Of a stretch of 64,000 nucleotides of DNA, positions 7,439 to 16,088 are shown piece by piece. Numbering within the stretch: position 1 is the stretch's first letter; each line of letters begins with the position of its first letter. Made by a program: the position numbers and the translations under genes. The notes beneath the pieces are model-generated. The model saw nothing but the letters and a program-made list of their open reading frames with translations. It was not told the origin of the DNA and made no database searches. This DNA comes from Amycolatopsis endophytica (lineage in GTDB: Bacteria; Actinomycetota; Actinomycetes; Mycobacteriales; Pseudonocardiaceae): NCBI RefSeq assembly GCF_013410405.1, contig NZ_JACCFK010000001.1, forward strand, positions 2,480,001 to 2,544,000, given 5' to 3'.

Positions 7439-10222
7439 GTGCTCGAGGAACCACGCATCCAGCTGCTGGGACCGGTACAGCTGTTCGCCGGTGACCGGAC
7501 GGCGCCGATCGGCGGGCCCGGCGTCCGCGGGCTGCTCGCGCTGCTGGCGCTGAGCCCGAACCGGATCATCGCTCTCGACGAGCTGATCGACGTGCTGTGG
7601 AACCACGACCCGCCGCCGACGGCGCGGACGATCGTGCACGGCAACGTCTCGCAGCTGCGCCGGATCCTGCGGTCGTTCGACCCGGCGCGGATCAGGATCG
7701 ACACCGCGGCGCCCGGCTACCGGCTGGTGGTCGACCCGGCGCGGGTGGATGCCCACCACGCCCGCGCGTTGTTCGAGCGGGCCAGGACGGCGCCACCCGC
7801 CGAGCGCGCCGATCTGCTGGCGCGCGCGTGTTCGCTGTGGCAGGGGCCGGAACTGGGTGGCGTGCCGGAGACGGTGCGGGCGCCCGAGCTCGCCGACCTG
7901 CGGATCGCGGTGCACGGCGCGCGGGTCGACGCCGACCTCGCGCTCGGCAGGCACGCCGATCTCATCGCCGAGCTGACCCGGATCGTGCACGAAGATCCCC
8001 GGCGTGAACGCACGACTGGTCAGTTGATGCGCGCCCTCTACTACTCCGGACGGCGCGCCGACGCCCTGGAGGTGTACCGGTCCGCGGCGCGGTTCGCGTC
8101 GGATCGGCTCGGTCTCGATCCCGGCCCGGAGCTGCGGGCGCTGCACGAACGCGTGCTCAACGACGACCTCGCGCCGGCCGCGGTGCCGGTCGACGTGACC
8201 AGGGTGGTTCCGCGGCAGCTGCCGCCCGCGGTGCCGTCGTTGTCCGGGCGATCGGCGGATCTGGCGTGGCTGGAGAGCCTCGGCGCGGGCGCTGCGGGCG
8301 CGGGCACGGATGCGGGCGCGGGTGCCGCGCGCGTGGCCGCGGGTGCCGCTGTCGCGGTGATCACCGGGCCGCCGGGGATCGGCAAGAGCGCGCTCGCCGT
8401 GTCGTGGGCGCACGGGGCTGTCGAGCGGTTCCCGGACGGGGCGCTGTTCGCCACGTTGCGCGGGTTCGACTCGCCCGTGCCGGTGGCGGAGGTGCTGGCG
8501 CAGTTCCTGCTCGGGCTCGGGGTGGCGCCCGCCGACCTGCCGGAGTCCGAACGGGAACGGCTCGCGCTGTACCGGTCGCTGATCGGCGGGCGCCGGATAC
8601 TGGTCGTGCTGGACGACGCCCGGTCGGCCGAGCAGGTGCGGCCGTTGCTGCCGCCCGGGCCGGGGTCGGTGACCGTGGTGACGAGCCGGGCGCGGCTGGA
8701 TGGGCTGGCGGTTTCACACGGGGCACGGGTCCGGCGGCTGGAGCCGCTGGCCCGGCCGGACTCGGTGCGGTTGATCGCGGACGTGGCGGGTCGTGGCGCG
8801 GCCGAACACCACGAGCAGCTGGCGCGGTTGTGCGGAGATCTGCCGCTCGCGCTGCGGATCGCCGGGGCGCGGCTCGCGGCGGGTCCGGCGTGGACGGTGA
8901 CGGAGTTCGTGGCCGAGCTGGAGGGGGAGCGGACGCGGCTCGCGGCGCTGGACGTGGACGACGCCGGGGTGCGAGCGGCGCTGGACGTGTCGTACCGCGG
9001 GCTGCCGTCCGACGTGGCTTCGATGTTCCGGGTGCTGGGGGCCTTTCCCGGGCCCACGGTTGGTCCGTTCGTGGCGGCGGCGTTGTGCGGGGTGCCCGTG
9101 GCGGAGGCGCGGCGGCGGCTGCGCGTGCTGGCGGCGCACAACCTGCTGGCCGAAAGCGGCCCGGAGGTGTTCACGCGGCACGATCTGGTGCGGCTGTACC
9201 AGCGTGAGCTGGCTGGCGGGCTCCCGGTGCCGGGCAGGGCGATGACGTACTACCAGGCGGCGGCCGACCAGGCGCGACGCCGTTTGCTGCGGATCGTCGA
9301 CCCGGTGGACTTCTCGGGCGCGCCGGTCGAGTTGCCGCCGCCGGGCGGGTTCGACGAGGCACTGGCGTGGTTCGCGGCTGAGTGGCTGAACCTCTTGGCC
9401 GTGGTGGAGGCCGCGCACGAGTCGGGCCACTGGGACGACGTGTGGCGGCTCGCGCGGGTGGCCCACACGTACCGGGTGGTGCGTCCACTGTGGGACGAGT
9501 GGCGGCGGTTGGTGTCGCTGGGCATGGCGGCGGCGGAGGCATCGGGTGATCCCGAGGCGCGGTTCTGGATGCTGATCTCGCGCTGTGCCATGTCGTTGAC
9601 GTTCGACTTGGGAGGGGAGAGCCTGGCGGACGCGTCGGCCGCGGTGGCGGTCGCCGCGGACTCCCGCCGGGAGGTGATCGCGAAGATCCACCTGGGTTGT
9701 GCGCTGGACTGCTGCGGCAGGCACGAGGAGGCGATCTCGTGCCTGGTCGAGGCGGTGGAGGCGGCGTCGATGACCGGTGAGGACGAACTGCGGGGCCAGG
9801 CGCTGGCGAACTGCGCCGAAGCGTTGAAGGCGGCGGGGCGCTACGCCGAGGCGATCTCGCACCAGCTGGAGTCGTTGAAGATCGACAAGCGTCTCGGCGA
9901 CGAGAGCTATGTCGTCGTGTCACTGAACAACCTCGCCGAGTCGTACTTCAGCCTCGGCGACGACGCGACGGCCGCCGACTACGCCTCGGAAGCGGTGGAG
10001 CTGGCCTCGCGGCGCGGTTTCCTGCTGCAGGAGGCCGTCGGACGCGCCTCGCTGGGCCGGATCATGCGCCGCCGCGGCGACGACGAGGGAGCGCGCCTGC
10101 AACTCGGCCTGGCGGTCGATCTGCACCGGCGGGTCAGCCCCCGGCCGGCGCCGGAGGTGGTGGCGGAGCTGGCCGCGCTCGGGGTGGAGTCGCCGGACGA
10201 ACCCGGGTCGCCGGGCGCTTAG
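7439..10222 (+). CDS. AfsR/SARP-type regulator with NB-ARC and TPR domains
   Basis: About 927 residues. Order: an OmpR-like winged helix (about 1-95, beginning EEPRIQLLGPVQLFAGD), a bacterial transcriptional activation domain (about 100-245, ending LGLDPGPELRALHERVL), an NB-ARC ATPase with Walker A GPPGIGKSAL near residue 309 and Walker B LVVLDDA, then a TPR region toward the end (repeats such as ALANCAEALKAAGRYAEAI and SLNNLAESYFSLGD). Such proteins activate secondary-metabolite or stress genes and may be kinase-controlled. The GTG at 7439 is chosen because the family's first strand starts directly after it; the open frame extends upstream through the hairpin without conserved content. No biosynthetic cluster is adjacent, so the target is unknown. 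Confidence 0.9.
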   Translation: MLEEPRIQLLGPVQLFAGDRTAPIGGPGVRGLLALLALSPNRIIALDELIDVLWNHDPPPTARTIVHGNVSQLRRILRSFDPARIRIDTAAPGYRLVVDPARVDAHHARALFERARTAPPAERADLLARACSLWQGPELGGVPETVRAPELADLRIAVHGARVDADLALGRHADLIAELTRIVHEDPRRERTTGQLMRALYYSGRRADALEVYRSAARFASDRLGLDPGPELRALHERVLNDDLAPAAVPVDVTRVVPRQLPPAVPSLSGRSADLAWLESLGAGAAGAGTDAGAGAARVAAGAAVAVITGPPGIGKSALAVSWAHGAVERFPDGALFATLRGFDSPVPVAEVLAQFLLGLGVAPADLPESERERLALYRSLIGGRRILVVLDDARSAEQVRPLLPPGPGSVTVVTSRARLDGLAVSHGARVRRLEPLARPDSVRLIADVAGRGAAEHHEQLARLCGDLPLALRIAGARLAAGPAWTVTEFVAELEGERTRLAALDVDDAGVRAALDVSYRGLPSDVASMFRVLGAFPGPTVGPFVAAALCGVPVAEARRRLRVLAAHNLLAESGPEVFTRHDLVRLYQRELAGGLPVPGRAMTYYQAAADQARRRLLRIVDPVDFSGAPVELPPPGGFDEALAWFAAEWLNLLAVVEAAHESGHWDDVWRLARVAHTYRVVRPLWDEWRRLVSLGMAAAEASGDPEARFWMLISRCAMSLTFDLGGESLADASAAVAVAADSRREVIAKIHLGCALDCCGRHEEAISCLVEAVEAASMTGEDELRGQALANCAEALKAAGRYAEAISHQLESLKIDKRLGDESYVVVSLNNLAESYFSLGDDATAADYASEAVELASRRGFLLQEAVGRASLGRIMRRRGDDEGARLQLGLAVDLHRRVSPRPAPEVVAELAALGVESPDEPGSPGA

Positions 10223-10365
10223 CGGATCCTTAGCGGTGGATCTTGTGCGCGGCGTAGGGTGCCGCTTGGCCGTCTGGCGCAGTGGGGGAGCGTCAGACGG
10301 CCGTCCCAGGTTGCGCTGCCCGGCCGATGGACAGCTCCACGCGTTGCGCTCCCACGTCCGATCTC

Positions 10366-10650
10366 CGCACAGCGATGAACGGTCCGTTCATCGCTGTGCG
10401 AGGTCGCCTCTTGCTCCGGTGGTGAGTGGTCCGTTCATCGCCGGTTGAAAGGTCCGTTCATCGCCGTGCCGGGGGCGCCTCTTGCTCCGGCGATGAATGG
10501 CCCGTTCATCGAGCGCTGAGTGGTCCGTTCATCGCGCGCTGAGTGGTCCGTTCGTCGCCGGTGTGCCACTCCACTCCTCGGTGGTGAGTGGTCCGTTCGT
10601 CGCGCCCTGAGTGGTCCCTTCATCGCCGGTTGAAAGGTCCGTTCAACCAA
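10366..10650. repeat. Array of degenerate palindromes with a 23-bp period
   Basis: Nine copies of a TCCGTTC-like core start at 10383, 10430, 10453, 10501, 10524, 10547, 10592, 10615 and 10638, so the spacing is 23 bp or about twice that (45-48). The first copy is a perfect palindrome with 17-bp arms (10366-10382 and 10384-10400) around one T. Typical units read TGAGTGGTCCGTTCATCGC. A second motif, CGCCTCTTGCTCCGG, occurs in two of the long intervals. The array lies between two convergent genes, which fits a REP-like bidirectional terminator or nucleoid-protein site. The rest of 10223-10823 shows no gene. Confidence 0.75.
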
Positions 10651-10823
10651 GCCATTCCGTGCCCCGCTCCAGTGGCACCTCAGCGAGATGTCCGTTCGTG
10701 CCGACCGGCCAGTCACACCAGCTGACCGGTCGGCCCGTCACACCAGCCAGCCGACCAGCCCGTCACCCCAGCCCGTCACACCAGCCGACGTGGCCACTTC
10801 GACAGACGGCGTGCACGAGTCCA

Positions 10824-11705
10824 TCACTGGTCGAACAGGCTGACCTCGGGCGTGATCTCCAGCAGTTCGTGCACCGGGCGACCGCGGCGGCCGTCGATCG
10901 TCGTGGTGCGGACGACGCGCAGGCGGGCCGTCACGGGGCGGTCCAGGTTCTCCTTGATCTGGTCCAGCAGATCCGGCGCGACGGCCCCCTGGATCGTTCC
11001 CCCGGACTCGCGTTCCAGGTAGAAGATCCGGCGTCGGGTGCGCACACCGTCGAGGCGCCCGGTGACCGTCTCGTAGCCGATCTCCTCGCGGGACTCGCGC
11101 AGGCTGCTGTGCAGCACCTTCGCCTGGTCGGTCGTCATGCTGCGCGTCAGGTCCTCGCCGGCCGTCGGGGTCAGCGCCAGACCGATGCCGGTGTTCTTCA
11201 CGACCGCGCTGACGATGTCGCTCACCGCGTTGCGCACCGTGTCCCGCTGCAGCAGCACGGCGTCCAGCGCGCCGTCGTCGGAGCCGTTCGCGGGCAGGAA
11301 ATCGCACAATTCTTTCACCGCGCGCTCGGACAGCGTCTCGATCCCGTCGTGGATCAGGGCGTCGTCCGGCGCGGGCTCGGGGAAACCGAAGAAGATCGTG
11401 TTGCCGGCCTGCCCGCGCTGGATCAACGGCGCCTTGTCGCGATCCGCCTGCTGCACGTAGGTGATCTCGCCCTGCGGGTTGCGGATGATGTGCCCGACCT
11501 TCGCGGTCGCGTCCTGCAGCGCGCGGCTGATGTCGGAGAACGTGTACGCGTCCAGGTTCGTCGGCCCCATCACCGACACCCGCAGCAACGGCGACCTCGC
11601 CGTGCGCTCGAACTTCCAGTGCGCGGCCATCGCCGACGCCCGCGCCAGGTCGTCCAGCCACGTGCCACCCGGGATCTCGTCGGCGATCCGCCGGAAGTCC
11701 ATCAT
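10824..11705 (-). CDS. Unknown protein, second gene of a DUF6932-linked pair
   Basis: 293 residues from the ATG at 11705, which overlaps the TGA of the upstream gene by one base (TGATG), so translation is coupled. The N-terminal half starts MMDFRRIADEIPGGTW and has a predicted mixed alpha/beta part. The C-terminal quarter shows a beta-rich module: GRLDGVRTRRRIFYLE, then GTIQGAVAPDLLDQIKENLD, then RLRVVRTTTIDGRRGRPVHE, which looks like a small strand-rich binding fold. No signal peptide or membrane helix is present. I do not recognise a named family with certainty. The strict coupling to a nucleotidyltransferase-like partner suggests a two-component functional unit, possibly toxin-antitoxin-like; that is inference. 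Confidence 0.7.
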   Translation of the reverse strand: MMDFRRIADEIPGGTWLDDLARASAMAAHWKFERTARSPLLRVSVMGPTNLDAYTFSDISRALQDATAKVGHIIRNPQGEITYVQQADRDKAPLIQRGQAGNTIFFGFPEPAPDDALIHDGIETLSERAVKELCDFLPANGSDDGALDAVLLQRDTVRNAVSDIVSAVVKNTGIGLALTPTAGEDLTRSMTTDQAKVLHSSLRESREEIGYETVTGRLDGVRTRRRIFYLERESGGTIQGAVAPDLLDQIKENLDRPVTARLRVVRTTTIDGRRGRPVHELLEITPEVSLFDQ

Positions 11706-12184
11706 CACCACACCACCTCGGGGAAGCCGCGACGGCCCCCGTACGACCAGGTGTCGGCCCACGTCTCCTCGTCGCCGGGGAAACACAGGAACCCGTCCAG
11801 CAGACCACCGACCGGTTGTACCTGATCGAGGTACATCGCAGGCTGCCCGACGATGACCCCGCGCAGGGTCAGCAACCCGTACAGCGAGTCACGCACCCGG
11901 CCCGTCATGCGCTTGAGCCCGCCCCAGTCGTCGGGAAGGAGCACGACGTCGAGGCCGCCGGGAATGTCCGGGGTGCGGGTGATGAACTGCCCGCCGACCC
12001 AGGCGCGGCCGCTCGGGATGGTCCGGGCGACCGCGCCGAGATAGCTGTTCAGAGCGCTGAACAGGATCTCGCGGGCGTTCTGGTGCGGCGCGTCGAAGAC
12101 GAGACGTTCGTAGATGTCGGCCACGTCCGCCGGAAGCCGCCCGGGCGGAAGGACCCCGTCCGGGGTCCAGTGAGGCAGCGGCAT
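11705..12184 (-). CDS. DUF6932-like protein (nucleotidyltransferase-like fold suspected)
   Basis: 159 residues starting MPLPHWTPDGVLPPGRL. The opening, and the central VGGQFITRTPDIPGGLDVVL, resemble DUF6932 proteins, in which a G-x-F-x-T/S ... D-x-D-hydrophobic arrangement recalls minimal nucleotidyltransferases; here only one clear aspartate (GGLDVVL) is present, so catalysis is doubtful. The gene is coupled to the downstream unknown gene through a TGATG overlap and lies 31 bases after the SGNH hydrolase gene on the same strand, so the three may be one transcript. Family assignment is from remembered pattern and should be treated as moderate. Confidence 0.6.
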   Translation of the reverse strand: MPLPHWTPDGVLPPGRLPADVADIYERLVFDAPHQNAREILFSALNSYLGAVARTIPSGRAWVGGQFITRTPDIPGGLDVVLLPDDWGGLKRMTGRVRDSLYGLLTLRGVIVGQPAMYLDQVQPVGGLLDGFLCFPGDEETWADTWSYGGRRGFPEVVW

Positions 12185-12215
12185 GCCGGAAAACGTACCA
12201 ATGGAGCAGCGTGAC

Positions 12216-13046
12216 TCAGCTCGCCGGGGCGCGGTGCTCCGACCTCGCGCCCGCCCGGTCGTCCACCACCGGAGCGGGGGCCGCGACGAACGGCGTGAGC
12301 TGCGGCCGCTTCGGCGACAGACCGTCCCCCATGGACTCGCCCCGCAGGTGACGGCGGATCCACGGCAGCAGGTGCGTCCTGGTCCACGCCAGGTCCGACC
12401 GGCGCATCGCGATCCAGTCGGCGCGGGAGTCGGTGAGCGGCCACGGCTCGCGCCAGTCGTCGGCCGTCGGCACGCCCAGCACCTCGGCCGCGCGCAACGC
12501 GATCCGCCGGTGCCCCTCCGCCGTGAAGTGCAGCCTGTCGTCGCTCCACGCGCGTGGGTCGTGCAGCGGGTCCATCGCCCACAGGTCGACGATCTTCGCG
12601 CCGTGCCGGGCCGCGCTGGTCCACAGGTGCGCGTTGTAGATGCCGATCTTGCCGCGCAGCACGCTCATCACCGGCAGGTGCTTGGTGTCCGGTCCGTTGA
12701 ACACGAGCACGTCGATGCCCGCCGCCCGCAGCTTGCCGATCACCTCGTCGAGCTGCGCCGCGATGTCGTCGACGTCGGAACCGGGCACGATCACGTCGTT
12801 GCCGCCCGCGCACAGGGTCACCAGGTCCGGCTTGATCTCGAGGGCGATCGGGACCTGCTCCTCGATGATCTCCGCGAGCATCTTGCCGCGCAGCGCGAGG
12901 TTGGCGTACTGGAAGCCAGGCCCGCCCTCGGCCAGGATCTCGGCGAGCCGGTCGGCCCACCCGCGGAAAGTCCCGTCCGGGTTCTCGTCGTTCAGACCTT
13001 CGGTGAAGCTGTCACCGAGAGCGACATAGCTGTCGTAACCCCGCAC
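12216..13046 (-). CDS. SGNH/GDSL-family hydrolase, cytoplasmic
   Basis: 276 residues. The four SGNH blocks are visible: nucleophile serine in ALGDSFTEG (residues 9-17), block II glycine in NLALRGK, block III GGND, and the catalytic pair in DDRLHFTAEGH (Asp-x-x-His). There is no signal peptide, so the enzyme acts inside the cell; substrates in this family range from acyl esters to acetylated sugars. The start GTG 13046 (MRGYDSYVALGDS) has AAGGGGAC upstream at a normal distance; an in-frame GTG at 13070 is less well supported. It is followed by the DUF6932-like gene after 31 bases on the same strand. Confidence 0.9.
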   Translation of the reverse strand: MRGYDSYVALGDSFTEGLNDENPDGTFRGWADRLAEILAEGGPGFQYANLALRGKMLAEIIEEQVPIALEIKPDLVTLCAGGNDVIVPGSDVDDIAAQLDEVIGKLRAAGIDVLVFNGPDTKHLPVMSVLRGKIGIYNAHLWTSAARHGAKIVDLWAMDPLHDPRAWSDDRLHFTAEGHRRIALRAAEVLGVPTADDWREPWPLTDSRADWIAMRRSDLAWTRTHLLPWIRRHLRGESMGDGLSPKRPQLTPFVAAPAPVVDDRAGARSEHRAPAS

Positions 13047-13274
13047 GCTGCCGTCCCCTTTCGCCAGCACCTGCTGATTTAGTTCGCCCCTCTAACAACT
13101 CAGCAGGATGCACCCGTAATCCCGACTTGCGCCACCGCCGCTTCAGCGGAAGGTCACAGTCTCTTACGTTGTCGGCCTTCTGAGCTTCTCCATTACCGCC
13201 CTTCCCCCGGTTCCCTGTGGCGAAGATCTCGATGGTAGCTGCCGGTTACGACAGTTTTGGGGCAGGCTGTAGGG

Positions 13275-13928
13275 GTGACCGAACAAGCTGTTCCCGAGCG
13301 GGAGTCCCTGGGCAGCATCCTGGGTGGTCGCAAGGGGGCCATCGACGCGAGCCTGCCGCCGCTGGCCTTCGTGGTCGGCTGGCTGGCCGCGGGCTCGTCG
13401 ATCGCGTGGGGGTCGGTGGCGGCGATCGCCGTCGCCCTGGTCGTCGGGGTCGTCCGGCTGGTGCGCGGGGACAAGGCGCGGGCCGTCGTGGTCAGCCTCG
13501 CGGCGGTGATCGTGGCCGCGCTGATCGCGCTGCACACCGGGCGGGCCCAGGACTTCTTCCTCATCCAGGTGCTGTCGAACGTCGCGAGCGCGTTGCTGTG
13601 GGTGACGAGCGTGGTCGTGCGATGGCCGCTTCTGGGTGTCGTGGTCGGGGTGCTGCTCGGGCAGAAGACCCGCTGGCGCAGGGACCCCGAGCTGATGCGC
13701 GCCTACTCGCGGGCCAGCCTGGTCTGGTCGCTCCAGTACGTGCTGCGCGTGGTCGTCTACCTGCCGCTGTGGTGGGCGGGTGAACTCGTGGCGCTGGGCG
13801 TGGCGCGCACGGTGATGACGTGGCCGTTGCAGGCCGTGACGATCGCGGTCAGCGGCTGGGTGCTGTACCGGACGTTGCCGAAGGAGCACCCGGGCCTGCG
13901 CGTGGTGCAGGACTCCGGCCGCAAGTAG
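13275..13928 (+). CDS. DUF3159 integral membrane protein
   Basis: 217 residues starting VTEQAVPERESLGSILGGRKG. Five or six hydrophobic segments follow, for example PPLAFVVGWLAAGSSIAWG and AVVVSLAAVIVAALIALHTG. The GRKGAIDASLPPLAF stretch and the later LRVVVYLPLWWAGE are typical of the actinobacterial DUF3159 family, which has no known function. GTG at 13275 has almost no ribosome site, so it may be leaderless. The gene stands alone, divergent from the SGNH hydrolase gene and convergent with the amino-sugar kinase, and is followed by a G+C hairpin. Confidence 0.82.
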   Translation: MTEQAVPERESLGSILGGRKGAIDASLPPLAFVVGWLAAGSSIAWGSVAAIAVALVVGVVRLVRGDKARAVVVSLAAVIVAALIALHTGRAQDFFLIQVLSNVASALLWVTSVVVRWPLLGVVVGVLLGQKTRWRRDPELMRAYSRASLVWSLQYVLRVVVYLPLWWAGELVALGVARTVMTWPLQAVTIAVSGWVLYRTLPKEHPGLRVVQDSGRK

Positions 13929-13930
13929 GA

Positions 13931-13958
13931 GCCCCCGGCGAGGGGGAGGTCCGGGGGC
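13931..13958 (+). terminator. Hairpin after the DUF3159 gene
   Basis: Arms GCCCCCGG (13931-13938) and CCGGGGGC (13951-13958) are perfect complements around a 12-base loop, directly after the stop codon. There is no T-run. It could act in both directions, since the next gene is convergent. Confidence 0.6.
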
Positions 13959-14038
13959 CGGGCCCAACATACGCCCGCACGCCCGGTTCACACTCGTGCC
14001 GCGGGCACGAAGAACGTCCGGGTTTTTGGTTCCGCCGG

Positions 14039-14956
14039 TCAGCCCGCCCGGCGGGCCGTGGCTTCGCCGAAGGCTTCGACCGCGGCGAGCCAGGCGGCGC
14101 CGTAGACGCCGTCGGAGCTGGTGCGGACGTCGAGTCCGGTCAGTTTCGCGCGCACCCGCTCGCCGATCCGGGTGTCCGGGCCGAGCACGCTGCCGACCAG
14201 CACGACCGGCGTTTCCTCGTCCGGCTCACGGGTCGCCAGTGCCGTGCGGACCAGCAGATCCGCGCCGCGTTCGACGATGTCCGTCGCGACCGGGTCCGTC
14301 ACCGCGACCAGCGGTGCGAAGCGGGCCAGGCGGATCGGCGCCTCGGCGTTGGCGACCGTGATCAGCCGCCGCCACGCGTAGCGGCGGTCGGTGCCGTCGA
14401 TACCGGCTTCGGCGAGCACAGCGGTGGCCAGCGGGCCGAGTTCCCCGTCGTGGCCGAGCGCGGCCAGCGTCGCGCGCACCGCCTCCCTGCCGAGCCAGAA
14501 CCCCGAGCCCTCGTCGCCGAGCAGCCAGCCGTAACCGCCCTGCGTCGCCACCATGCGCCGCTTGCGGATCCGCCCCGCGATCGAGCCGGTGCCCGCGATC
14601 AGGACCGTCCCGTCCGGTGCGTCGGTCGCGGAGGCGAAGGCGACCTCCGCGTCGGTCAGGATCACGACCCGGTCCAGGCCGAGGTCCCGCCAGCCGCGCT
14701 CGAACAACGCCGCGAACGCCGGATCGGTGAGCTTCGACGTGCCCGCCATCCCGACGACGCAAGCGCTTGCCCGCTCCGGGAACGGGACAGCCGCGCGGAT
14801 GGCCGCCGCCAGGTTCGCGACCGCTTCCTCCGGTGGGTGCGAGTTCGGGTTCGCGCCGCCGGCCCGGCCGGTGCCCAGGACGGCGCCGTCCACGCCGACG
14901 GCCAGCGCGCGCGTGGACGTGCCGCCCGCGTCGACGCCGAGGACGAACGCCGTCAT
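14039..14956 (-). CDS. BadF/BadG-type ATPase, probable N-acetylglucosamine kinase
   Basis: 305 residues of the ASKHA sugar-kinase fold. The phosphate-1 motif is VLGVDAGGTSTRALAV at the N-terminus, phosphate-2 is LIAGTGSIAG, and GYGWLLGDEGSGFWLG is the block typical of eukaryote-type N-acetylglucosamine kinases. It should phosphorylate GlcNAc or a related amino sugar at the expense of ATP. The ATG overlaps the TGA of the SIS-domain gene (ATGA, 14953-14956), so both are made together. The pair lies opposite dasR around a dre operator, which supports the amino-sugar role. Confidence 0.85.
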   Translation of the reverse strand: MTAFVLGVDAGGTSTRALAVGVDGAVLGTGRAGGANPNSHPPEEAVANLAAAIRAAVPFPERASACVVGMAGTSKLTDPAFAALFERGWRDLGLDRVVILTDAEVAFASATDAPDGTVLIAGTGSIAGRIRKRRMVATQGGYGWLLGDEGSGFWLGREAVRATLAALGHDGELGPLATAVLAEAGIDGTDRRYAWRRLITVANAEAPIRLARFAPLVAVTDPVATDIVERGADLLVRTALATREPDEETPVVLVGSVLGPDTRIGERVRAKLTGLDVRTSSDGVYGAAWLAAVEAFGEATARRAG

Positions 14957-15981
14957 CGCGTCCTGGTCACCTTGTTCAGGCCGCGCGGCCGGTCCGGGTC
15001 GAAGCCACGGGCCAGCGCCAGTCCCAACGCGATCCGCTGCACCGGCAGCACCTCCAGCACGGGGGCGAGTTCCTCGGCAACGGACGGTACCGGGACGCGG
15101 ACGGCGGCCGGGACATCCCCGGCGGACGAGCCCAGCGCCAGCACGTCGGCACCGCGTTCGGCGACCGCGCTCAGCACGTCCCGCAACGCCGCACCGCCCT
15201 TGCCCGCGCCGGTGATCGCGAGTACGCCGGTCTCCTCGTCGACCGCGGCCACCGGACCGTGCAGCAGGTCCGCGCCGCTGTACGCGCGCGCGGCGAGGTA
15301 GCTGGTCTCGGCGAGCTTGAGCGCCGATTCGAGCGCGGTCGCGTAGGAGTAGCCGCGGCCGGTCGTGATGATCCGGTCGACGAAGCGGTACCGGTCGACC
15401 GCGCGCTGCACGTCGGTGTCGAGGGCCTGCTGGGCCAGTGGACCGATCTCGGCGGCCGCCGAGGAGCCACCGCCGCGGACGGCGTCGACCAGCAGGTACA
15501 GCGCGAGCAGCGTCGCCGAGTAGGTCTTCGTCGCGGCCACCGCGGTCTCGGTGCCCGCGCCGATGTCGACGGACAGTTCCGCGGCGCCAGCCAGCGGCGA
15601 CGCGGGCGTGTTGGTCACCGCGACCGTGCGCGCGCCCTGCTTGCGCGCGGTCTCGGTGAACTCGAACAGGTCAGGGGAGCCGCCGCTCTGGCTGACCGAC
15701 ACCAGCAGCACGTCCCGCAGGTCGGGGCGGGCGCCGTAGAGGGTGACCGTGGACGGCGAGACGAGCCCCGCGGGCAGCCCGAGCAGCACCTCGATGAGGT
15801 ACTTCGCGTACAGCGCCGCGTGATCGCTGGAGCCGCGCGCGGCGAGGAGGGCGAACCTCGGTGGTCGCCGGGCGATCGCGGCGGCCACCTCGGCGATCTC
15901 CGCGCGGCGGGCCACCAGTCCGCCGAGGACGGCGGGCTGCTCGGCGATTTCGGCGGCCATGTGCTGTCCGGGGTTGCTCAT
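14953..15981 (-). CDS. SIS-domain sugar isomerase/deaminase-like protein (GlmS/AgaS type)
   Basis: 342 residues with two SIS domains. The first contains LLAARGSSDHAALYAKYL and the sugar-phosphate serines SVSQSGGSPD; ATKTYSATLLALYLL follows. The second has TTGRGYSYATALESALKL and LHGPVAAVDEETG. The layout matches the isomerase half of glucosamine-6-phosphate synthase without the glutaminase domain, as in NagB2/AgaS-like deaminases. It would act on amino-sugar 6-phosphates made by the coupled kinase. The start codon is 18 bases from the dre site, so DasR should block its promoter. The exact reaction cannot be decided from sequence. Confidence 0.88.
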   Translation of the reverse strand: MSNPGQHMAAEIAEQPAVLGGLVARRAEIAEVAAAIARRPPRFALLAARGSSDHAALYAKYLIEVLLGLPAGLVSPSTVTLYGARPDLRDVLLVSVSQSGGSPDLFEFTETARKQGARTVAVTNTPASPLAGAAELSVDIGAGTETAVAATKTYSATLLALYLLVDAVRGGGSSAAAEIGPLAQQALDTDVQRAVDRYRFVDRIITTGRGYSYATALESALKLAETSYLAARAYSGADLLHGPVAAVDEETGVLAITGAGKGGAALRDVLSAVAERGADVLALGSSAGDVPAAVRVPVPSVAEELAPVLEVLPVQRIALGLALARGFDPDRPRGLNKVTRTR

Positions 15982-15996
15982 CCCTGATTCCCTTCG

Positions 15997-16010
15997 AAGG
16001 TCTAGACCAA
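15997..16010. promoter_or_regulatory. dre operator (DasR-responsive element)
   Basis: The perfect palindrome GGTCTAGACC at 15999-16008, flanked by AA on both sides, matches the core of the known Streptomyces dre consensus ACTGGTCTAGACCACT. It lies between the divergent SIS gene and dasR, so DasR probably represses both its own gene and the amino-sugar pair. Confidence 0.85.
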
Positions 16011-16088
16011 TGCTACCCCGGGCGCGTCCACATCCGGAAAGGGTAGTTTCATCCTGCGCCAGGGGCGCGGTTCGAGGAGGAGTCGGTC

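Noticed and set aside
10366..10650. CRISPR array
   Set aside because: Copies follow each other with a 23-bp period and no unique spacers; no cas gene is in the window.
10435..10716. Minus-strand small protein containing repeated MNGPFIA-like peptides
   Set aside because: The peptide arises from the palindrome itself; the 23-bp period shifts the frame at every unit, so a conserved tandem protein is not maintained.
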